Below, one piece after another: positions 1-4,605 of a stretch of 7,358 nucleotides of DNA (positions are counted from its first letter, which is position 1; each line of letters opens with the position of its first letter). Origin of the DNA: Deltaproteobacteria bacterium (GTDB taxonomy: Bacteria; Myxococcota; B64-G9); NCBI GenBank assembly GCA_030591745.1, contig JAUVAM010000176.1:1-7358 (forward strand), read 5' to 3'. A program made the translations under genes and the position numbers. The notes beneath the pieces were generated by a model. That model was given only the letters and a program-made list of their open reading frames with translations. It had not been told where the DNA came from and did not search any database.

Positions 1-243
1 AGACAATTCCACTTGGCTGGCCGAGCGAGCAGGACCCAAGACTCGTACGCCTCGAATGGCTCGCTTGGGTCCCACCACCTCCACGGTCTCTTCCGCCGCG
101 AACTGCCCGGGCTGGCTCAGTTCAAAACGCGGCGTGAGTTGATGGCCGTGGCCAAAGAGGGCTTCGACATGCTCCTGGCTCAAATGAGCATGACGCGCCG
201 AGAGGGCCACGGGAATGAAGCGGTCGGAAGCAGCGGCGCACAT
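1..243 (-). CDS. pduL: Phosphate propanoyltransferase / phosphotransacetylase, PduL type (partial, N-terminal 81 residues)
   Basis: PduL-family enzymes transfer an acyl group between CoA and phosphate (propionyl-CoA or acetyl-CoA to acyl phosphate), linking CoA-thioester metabolism to ATP formation by an acyl kinase. The 81 visible codons read from ATG at 243 to the window edge and give family hallmarks: [13 protein letters not shown] (residues 10-22, with the metal-binding His pair at H18 and H20), [15 protein letters not shown] near residues 42-56, then VVGPK and VRVLGPAR, ending QVELS. An in-frame stop lies upstream with no other ATG or GTG between, so the start is firm; AAAGGG sits about 9 bases before it. 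Only about 8 residues precede the conserved domain, so the N-terminal targeting helix known from microcompartment PduL proteins seems absent and the enzyme is probably cytosolic. The C-terminal half is outside the window. Family identity is confident; the preferred substrate is unknown. Confidence 0.88.
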   Translation of the reverse strand, partial: MCAAASDRFIPVALSARHAHLSQEHVEALFGHGHQLTPRFELSQPGQFAAEETVEVVGPKRAIRGVRVLGPARSASQVELS

Positions 244-321
244 AATGAAAAACCCTTTACAATTCGACGTTTTCTGCCAAAGCCGAAGGTAAAATCAGAC
301 CACCCGAGGTCCTTGATGTCA

Positions 322-361
322 AGGGAAACGAAAACAGCCCGGGCTGTTAAGGCCCGGGCTG
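322..361 (-). terminator. Intrinsic terminator of the 387-950 lipoprotein gene
   Basis: Read on the minus strand, a perfect 10-bp GC-rich stem (CAGCCCGGGC at 335-344 pairing with GCCCGGGCTG at 352-361, 7-base loop) is followed by TTTTCGTTT. It lies 25 bases past the stop of the lipoprotein gene and before the pduL start, so it should separate the two same-strand genes transcriptionally. There is no comparable T-run on the plus side. Confidence 0.8.
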
Positions 362-386
362 CTGTGTGCTTATTTTATCTACAAGC

Positions 387-950
387 CTACTTCATGCGCA
401 AGGCTTTCATGGATTCGGACAATTGCTTGGCCTCAGCCTGGCACTTGGTCGCGAAGTCCATGTTGACTTTCATGCTCTCCTGAAGAATGGGAGCCATGAG
501 AGCCATCATTTGCTGACCCATTTTGGCCTGGTCTTCAGGCTTCATGGTCTTCTTGGCGGCTTCGGCATCCTTGCCCAAAGTCTCCAAAGCACCCTTGTTC
601 TCGGCCATGTACTTCTCGACCGCGGCTACGACTTTTTTGCAGTCAGGCATGTTGCCCTTGGTCAAGTCATTGATGGCCTTCATGTGCTTCACTGTGGCCT
701 TCATGAACTCGGGGGCGTTGCTGGTGTCCACGCCCGCGCCGGCTTTGGCCATGGCCTTCGCCAAATCTACGGTCTTGGCGGGATCCTTGGCGGTGTCGGC
801 CTTGGCGACATCAGCCTTCACATCCGTTTTCGCCGGCTGCTCTTTCTTGGCAGGCTCGTCCTTGGGCGCATCGGTCTTCTTGTCACAGGCGCTCAGCACC
901 AAACCCAACGCGGCAATCGCCACCAACCCGGTCAACATCAAACGCTTCAT
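387..950 (-). CDS. Predicted lipoprotein, Ala/Lys-rich linker plus Met-rich helical domain
   Basis: This encodes a 187-residue secreted lipoprotein of unknown function. The start ATG (950) has an excellent Shine-Dalgarno, GAGGAGGAG, 6 bases upstream; an upstream in-frame extension is possible but would bury the signal peptide. Residues 1-21 form a signal peptide ending in lipobox LSA-C22. The mature protein starts C-D-K; an Asp at +2 retains lipoproteins in the inner membrane of enterobacteria, but the rule may not hold here. Residues 23-73 are a low-complexity Ala/Lys/Asp/Pro linker. Residues 78-187 look wholly alpha-helical and contain two cysteines, C104 and C170, which could form a disulfide. 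Fourteen methionines occur in the mature part, many between 136 and 186. I recognise no family. It stands alone between a divergent promoter region and its own terminator, so it is probably monocistronic. Confidence 0.85.
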   Translation of the reverse strand: MKRLMLTGLVAIAALGLVLSACDKKTDAPKDEPAKKEQPAKTDVKADVAKADTAKDPAKTVDLAKAMAKAGAGVDTSNAPEFMKATVKHMKAINDLTKGNMPDCKKVVAAVEKYMAENKGALETLGKDAEAAKKTMKPEDQAKMGQQMMALMAPILQESMKVNMDFATKCQAEAKQLSESMKALRMK

Positions 951-1184
951 GATTTTCTCCTCCTCAAAGGTTCCTAAATACCCCGTTAAAAGGTCATTGC
1001 TTCCCGTAATGAGGGGGACCGTAGATCCTTTTGTTTGCCAATGCAAGCTTATTTTGACGCACTGTGCAAGCCGGAAGCAGGCCAATTATCTTGGCATTAG
1101 AGTCAATTGAGCAAGCATTGCTCTCGGGGCCGCCGCCGTGGGAGACTTCTTCTTTGCTCAGCCATCCCTTGCCGGAGGTTTGCC
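951..1184. promoter_or_regulatory. Divergent intergenic region between two lipoprotein genes, with a perfect inverted repeat
   Basis: These 234 bases must hold promoters for the genes at 950 (minus) and 1185 (plus). The clearest structure is the perfect inverted repeat GAGCAA-gca-TTGCTC at 1109-1123, next to the palindrome TCAATTGA (1103-1110). A weak minus-strand sigma-70-like pair can be drawn: TTGCTC (1114-1109), an 18-base spacer, and GATAAT (1090-1085). It would place a -35 box inside the inverted repeat and give a leader of roughly 130 bases. I found no good promoter for the plus gene. The presence of regulation here is likely; the individual boxes are tentative. Confidence 0.35.
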
Positions 1185-1787
1185 ATGAAAAACTGGACCT
1201 TTATCTCAGCAGGCCTCCTTGGCCTACTGATGACCGCCTGCGCTGGAAAGCCCGCGACCAGACCAGCCGAAAGCCCGGCTGCCGTCACACCCGAAGTCAG
1301 CACACCCGAAGTCAACACGCCCGTCCCCACCTATTATTCAGGGGCCGTGCTGACCACCAGCCCCGACGGCGAGACCCCACTCGGCCCCCCCGTCAAGATC
1401 CTGGCCAAAAGAAAGTTGCTGCCGGATGAAAACAAGATGGTGGAGGAGGTTTGGCTCGGGGACAAGCACATCATCACCACCCTGCTTCGCCAAGAAGGCG
1501 GCTCGACCTTCAAGGCCACCGATGCCGGTGCTACCTTTGAAGGAACCCTGAGCTTTACCGGTGAGGAATGGGAATGGAATCGCTGGACCTACGACATCCG
1601 CCTGCTCGATGGCTCGGGTAAAATCGCCGGTCGGGGTAGCAAAACCCAGGAGGGTCGCCTGATCATCGAAAAAATATTCATCGACCCGCAGGGCCTGCCG
1701 CGGGCGCGCATCATGGAAGACCATAAACCCATCAGCGAAAAAACCTTTGGAGAGCTGCGCCGAGCCAAATCCGCAGCTTCGCCCTGA
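1185..1787 (+). CDS. Predicted lipoprotein, beta-rich, unknown function
   Basis: This encodes a 200-residue predicted lipoprotein that I cannot assign to a family. ATG at 1185 is chosen because GGAGG (1174-1178) lies 6 bases upstream and because it begins a clean signal peptide; the reading frame stays open upstream to 1107, but that extension is Arg-rich and would displace the signal. Residues 1-18 are the signal and the lipobox is MTA-C19. Residues 20-48 are a Pro/Thr/Ala linker with a TPEV repeat. From about residue 49 to 195 comes one compact domain with alternating hydrophobic and polar residues, three Trp in a short stretch (EWEWNRW, 128-134), Gly turns and few helices. This suggests a beta-barrel or beta-sandwich, possibly calycin-like, which is inference from pattern only. 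There are no cysteines after C19. It converges with the 1814-2311 gene, 26 bases apart, with no clear terminator in the gap. Confidence 0.85.
   Translation: MKNWTFISAGLLGLLMTACAGKPATRPAESPAAVTPEVSTPEVNTPVPTYYSGAVLTTSPDGETPLGPPVKILAKRKLLPDENKMVEEVWLGDKHIITTLLRQEGGSTFKATDAGATFEGTLSFTGEEWEWNRWTYDIRLLDGSGKIAGRGSKTQEGRLIIEKIFIDPQGLPRARIMEDHKPISEKTFGELRRAKSAASP
1287..1316 (+). repeat. Two tandem 15-bp copies inside the lipoprotein linker
   Basis: ACACCCGAAGTCAGC (1287-1301) is followed directly by ACACCCGAAGTCAAC (1302-1316), 14 of 15 bases identical, encoding TPEVS and TPEVN. It is an in-frame microduplication in a flexible linker, a place where length variation between strains would be tolerated. 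Confidence 0.85.
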
Positions 1788-1813
1788 ACCCAAGACGCCT
1801 CCAGCCAGGCAAG

Positions 1814-2311
1814 CTACTCAACTCGATATCCCGACGAGTCCCCCATCATCATGCAGTCGTAACGGGGGTCGGTGGGATGGCTTAAGATGATATTGATGGT
1901 GGTGACCATCTTCGCCGGCTCCGAGCCGTGTGGCTCCACAAACTCGCCTGCCAGGTTGATGCGGATGGTCTCACCCGTCTCGACCAGATCGACATAGGTC
2001 GCGGCGAAAGGAAAGGCCCGGGGCGAGCTGCTGTCCTTGCTACCACAAATTTCGCCATGATAGTCCAGATCTTGAGTGTCGTAGAGCATGATCTCCAGGT
2101 CGTTGCCGTCCTGTACTGTCACGTCGTAAAAAAAATACCCATCTAACAAATAGTAGGCATCACACATCTCACTCATTGGAACCTGATGAACCGAATAGGT
2201 CCCCCTGAAATCCGGACAGTCCTCACAAGAAAGACACTTATCGTCTCCGCAGGCCGACCCGACCAAGCCGAAGCAAGCAAGCCCCAAACACCCCAACAGC
2301 ATTTTCCTCAT
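1814..2311 (-). CDS. Predicted Cys-rich lipoprotein, unknown function
   Basis: This encodes a 165-residue predicted lipoprotein without a family I recognise. The start ATG (2311) follows GGGAGG with 5 bases of spacing on the minus strand. Residues 1-20 are a signal peptide; lipidation is most likely at C21 (VGSA-C21), although Gly at -3 is not ideal and C13 is a less likely alternative. Just after the anchor come C26, C29 and C32, a CxxCxxC cluster, then single cysteines at C50, C89 and C153, so six remain after lipidation and could form three disulfides. The body (35-165) begins FRGTY and looks beta-rich, with many Asp and Tyr residues. It is transcribed away from the kinase cluster, across a 76-base spacer, and converges with the 1185-1787 gene. 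Confidence 0.85.
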   Translation of the reverse strand: MRKMLLGCLGLACFGLVGSACGDDKCLSCEDCPDFRGTYSVHQVPMSEMCDAYYLLDGYFFYDVTVQDGNDLEIMLYDTQDLDYHGEICGSKDSSSPRAFPFAATYVDLVETGETIRINLAGEFVEPHGSEPAKMVTTINIILSHPTDPRYDCMMMGDSSGYRVE

Positions 2312-2325
2312 GGCGTCCTCCCTTC

Positions 2326-2344
2326 ATTCTCCGTTTATTCTCCG
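2326..2344. repeat. Direct repeat ATTCTCCG with 11-bp period
   Basis: ATTCTCCG occurs at 2326-2333 and again at 2337-2344, separated by TTT. The 11-bp period puts both copies on nearly the same face of the helix, as in some activator or repressor sites. It lies 15-33 bases before the minus-strand start codon, so it is in that gene's leader or core promoter. It could also be chance. Confidence 0.35.
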
Positions 2345-2376
2345 CGCCCTGACGCTAACCTTCCTGCTCTTGTAAC

Positions 2377-2382
2377 AAAAGG
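2377..2382 (+). promoter_or_regulatory. Ribosome binding site selecting a TTG start
   Basis: AAAAGG followed by TTTTC places a Shine-Dalgarno 5 bases before TTG at 2388. The in-frame ATG at 2406 is 23 bases from this site and has no better one, so TTG is preferred. Confidence 0.5.
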
Positions 2383-2387
2383 TTTTC

Positions 2388-3563
2388 TTGATCTATCATC
2401 CATGCATGCACAACAGAAGACCTCTTCTCCTTGCCCTTTGTTGCACTTTGCTCTTCGGCTCAATGCAAGCTTGCGAGCCCATGGAGAACTCGGCCACCTT
2501 GCCGGCGCAAAAAAACCCCGACCCCCTGCCGGGTTCCGACAAGGCCTCGCCCGCAATGGACGAAGCGCCTGGTCACCTTGAAGACCCCAAGCCCTATCGC
2601 CCTCCGGACCTGAGCCACATCACCGATGCGCGTCAGCGTGTGACCGCCCAACTCGAGGCCTTCGACAAGGCCATGAGTCAATCACTAAACAAGGATCAAA
2701 AAACGAGTGTCTTCGCCAAGCTGGAGCCGAAGGTGCTTGAACTGCTGGAGCAAGTCGAACGCTCAGGGGCGGAGAAGCCCCACCGGTCTTTGATGAAGCT
2801 GGACATGGCCGAATCTCTCCTGCCCAGGGAACACGCCCTGCACGAAAAAATCACCCGACTACGGCAAGAACTCGGTGGCGCGCCCGAGACGAGCAAGGCC
2901 GAAGATCACGCCGGCCAAAAAACACAGGATCGCAAGGGCCAAGAGAGCCTGGCGAACTATCTCCACACCCGTGGACAAAAGGCGCTGAAAACTAACGACC
3001 TCGCCCAGGCCGCGTGGGCCTTCCGTGAGGCGCTCAAATACAATGCAGAACATCAAGGGGCAAAAACCGGCTTGCGCAACCTGGAACTCGAGGCCAAAAA
3101 ACTGTACGAAATAGCCTACGTAACCAAAGCAAACAGTCCCCAAAAATCCATGGCGCGCCTGCGTTTGGTGATCGAAATCACGAATCCGGGGAACCGCTAC
3201 CACAGCAAGGCACTCAAGCTCTGGCGCAAACTGGGCGGCCGAAACGCCCCCCCTCCATCCCACGGCAGACCGGATCCCGTCGCAAGCGACCGACAGAACA
3301 CATCTTCGTCGGCGAGAGCCCAGGGCATCGCTCTTTACAAGCAGAAGCGCTTTAAGGAAGCCATCGCAAAATACAAACAAGCCCGAATCGAAAACCCCAA
3401 GGACGCGGAGGTTCTGCGCCTGCTGGGCACGGCGTATGCTGTGCAGGGGAAAAGAAAACAGGCTTATTCTCACTACAAGAAATACGTGGAGCAATGCCCC
3501 AGATGCATGCATGCTCCATCGGTTCGGAAAATACTCAAAGATTACGGAGCCAGGGCCAATTAA
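2388..3563 (+). CDS. Predicted TPR lipoprotein with C-terminal CxxC module, first gene of kinase cluster
   Basis: This encodes a 391-residue predicted lipoprotein using a TTG start; the alternative ATG at 2406 would give 385 residues with a more usual signal peptide. The signal (hydrophobic 12-28) ends in MQA-C29, an acceptable but imperfect lipobox. Residues 30-75 are a Pro-rich linker, 78-165 a charged helical region, 166-186 a Gln/Lys-rich spacer, 188-282 a TPR-like region including EAKKLYEIA, 283-308 a Pro/Ser linker, and 309-385 a TPR-like pair ending YKKYVEQCPRC. C370 and C373 are the only cysteines after the lipidated one. Residues 196-282 align gap-free with 118-204 of the next lipoprotein (26 of 87 identical), and 313-383 with its 241-311 (29 of 71). 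It is probably envelope-anchored and involved in protein interaction with its neighbours; the exact role is unknown. Confidence 0.85.
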   Translation: MIYHPCMHNRRPLLLALCCTLLFGSMQACEPMENSATLPAQKNPDPLPGSDKASPAMDEAPGHLEDPKPYRPPDLSHITDARQRVTAQLEAFDKAMSQSLNKDQKTSVFAKLEPKVLELLEQVERSGAEKPHRSLMKLDMAESLLPREHALHEKITRLRQELGGAPETSKAEDHAGQKTQDRKGQESLANYLHTRGQKALKTNDLAQAAWAFREALKYNAEHQGAKTGLRNLELEAKKLYEIAYVTKANSPQKSMARLRLVIEITNPGNRYHSKALKLWRKLGGRNAPPPSHGRPDPVASDRQNTSSSARAQGIALYKQKRFKEAIAKYKQARIENPKDAEVLRLLGTAYAVQGKRKQAYSHYKKYVEQCPRCMHAPSVRKILKDYGARAN

Positions 3564-3564
3564 C

Positions 3565-3630
3565 ATGAGTGATAATTTTCTCTCAGATTACTTTCCAACT
3601 CTGATGCCTCTTGTTATCCATGGGGGATAA
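3565..3630 (+). CDS. Possible 21-residue leader-type small ORF between the two TPR lipoprotein genes
   Basis: ATG at 3565 begins one base after the upstream TAA and runs 21 codons (MSDNFLSDYFPTLMPLVIHGG would be its product, here given only to note its Phe/Leu/Pro content). AGGG (3552-3555) lies 9 bases upstream. Its TAA (3628-3630) overlaps AAGGTG, the ribosome binding site of the next gene, which would allow coupled translation. It may equally be a chance ORF in a 76-base spacer; I would not annotate it without expression evidence. Confidence 0.2.
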   Translation: MSDNFLSDYFPTLMPLVIHGG

Positions 3631-3639
3631 GGTGAAGAC

Positions 3640-4599
3640 ATGCGACATATTTCAATGTTCCGGTTTTGTTCTATCTTGAGCCTGGGCCTGTTCTTGGCGG
3701 GCTGCCCGGAAGATCAGGCACCCCAGGGGCCCACCGGCCCTCCTGGTCAACCCGACACGGCCTGGGGGCAACAAATGGCCGCCCAGCACAAGGAAAAACA
3801 AAAAACCGAACTGGAAGAAAAGTACAAAAGCAATAAAGACCTGGGCATGAAATTGGCCGACGATTCCAAACGGCGAAACGAAGCGATCGCCCACCTGGAT
3901 TCAGCCCTGAACCTGGCCAAGCAAGTCGACATCAGCGAAGAAGAACGCCAAAACATCAAAAAACGACTGGCGGACCTGCACCTGGTATTGGGCCAGGAGG
4001 CCCTGCAACAAAAATCCTACGATGAAGCCCGCCTCGCCATGGTGAGGGCGGAAAACCTCATCCCAGGCATGCCCGGGGTCAAATCCGGCCTGACCCGACT
4101 GGACGAGCTAGCGAAAAAGCTATACGCCGAAGCCGACAAGATACAAAAAAGCAAGCCGGAAGAGGCCTTGGCGCAACTGGCTCAAATCGAGGCCATGACC
4201 GACAGCGCGAGCCCTCTCCACAAAATGGCCAACACGCTTCGGGGACAACTTCTGGCCACCCGCTCCAAAACGGCCCGGGATGCCGAGGTTGCCAAGGGCA
4301 GCTTCGACAAGGCGGGTGCCACGGACGCCCTGACCCGCGCCAATGCCCTGCGAGCAGACGGCATCGATCTGCAAAACCAGGGCAAGCACGCCGAAGCCAT
4401 CGAACGATTCAAGGAATCCCTGGACAACAACCCCACGGACCACGATCTGAATCGACTCATCGGCGCAAGCTATGTTTTGACAGGCGACAAAAGGCAGGCC
4501 CGGACCCACTACAAACGATACACCCTGCGCTGCAACGACTGTTCACAGGTTGAAGCGGTGAGAAAAATTCTCGCAAAACTCAAGGAGACTCCGTTCTGA
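3640..4599 (+). CDS. Predicted TPR lipoprotein resembling the sensor domain of the adjacent kinase
   Basis: This encodes a 319-residue predicted lipoprotein. ATG at 3640 has AAGGTG (3629-3634) 5 bases upstream; Met6 is in frame but lacks a site. The signal peptide ends in LAG-C22. Residues 28-38 include a short collagen-like run, GPTGPPGQP, as a spacer. Residues 37-98 align gap-free with kinase residues 384-445 (23 of 62 identical, including AW, LEEK, EA-AHL and LAK-VDI). Residues 118-204 match the first lipoprotein of the cluster. Residues 234-311 form the shared TPR-like pair ending YKRYTLRCNDC; C298 and C301 are the only cysteines besides C22. The gene sits 76 bases after its paralogue and 6 bases before the kinase, so co-expression is likely. 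I infer a lipid-anchored copy of the kinase sensor region that may bind the same ligand or the kinase itself. I recognise no named family beyond TPR-like. Confidence 0.88.
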   Translation: MRHISMFRFCSILSLGLFLAGCPEDQAPQGPTGPPGQPDTAWGQQMAAQHKEKQKTELEEKYKSNKDLGMKLADDSKRRNEAIAHLDSALNLAKQVDISEEERQNIKKRLADLHLVLGQEALQQKSYDEARLAMVRAENLIPGMPGVKSGLTRLDELAKKLYAEADKIQKSKPEEALAQLAQIEAMTDSASPLHKMANTLRGQLLATRSKTARDAEVAKGSFDKAGATDALTRANALRADGIDLQNQGKHAEAIERFKESLDNNPTDHDLNRLIGASYVLTGDKRQARTHYKRYTLRCNDCSQVEAVRKILAKLKETPF

Positions 4600-4605
4600 T
4601 CACTC

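Larger units (their letters stand above)
2312..2387. promoter_or_regulatory. Short divergent spacer ahead of the kinase cluster
   Basis: The 76 bases between the divergent genes at 2311 (minus) and 2388 (plus) should hold the promoter of the five-gene cluster and that of the Cys-rich lipoprotein. I see no convincing -35/-10 pair on either strand. The only structure is the direct repeat at 2326-2344 and the ribosome binding site at 2377-2382. Confidence 0.3.

Noticed and set aside
13..483. Plus-strand frame of 156 codons at the left edge
   Set aside because: It is antisense to the clear pduL start, passes through the terminator and has no ribosome binding site or domain.
1054..1089. TTGACG at 1054-1059 as a -35 box with AATTAT at 1084-1089 for the plus-strand lipoprotein
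   Set aside because: The spacer is 24 bases, too long for a sigma-70 promoter.
366..1110. Two long plus-strand frames opposite the 387-950 lipoprotein gene
   Set aside because: The minus-strand frame has a signal peptide, lipobox and ideal Shine-Dalgarno. The opposite frames are by-products of its Ala/Lys codon bias.
1788..1813. Bidirectional terminator between the convergent lipoprotein genes
   Set aside because: I found no GC-rich stem with a T-run on either strand in the 26-base gap or its edges.
2859..3566. Minus-strand frame of 235 codons opposite the first TPR lipoprotein
   Set aside because: It has no signal or recognisable domain, and the plus frame is supported by gap-free paralogy with the neighbouring gene.
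3727..3753. Collagen-like GPTGPPGQP in the second TPR lipoprotein
   Set aside because: Only three Gly triplets, far too short for a triple helix. It serves as a Pro/Gly spacer after the lipid anchor.
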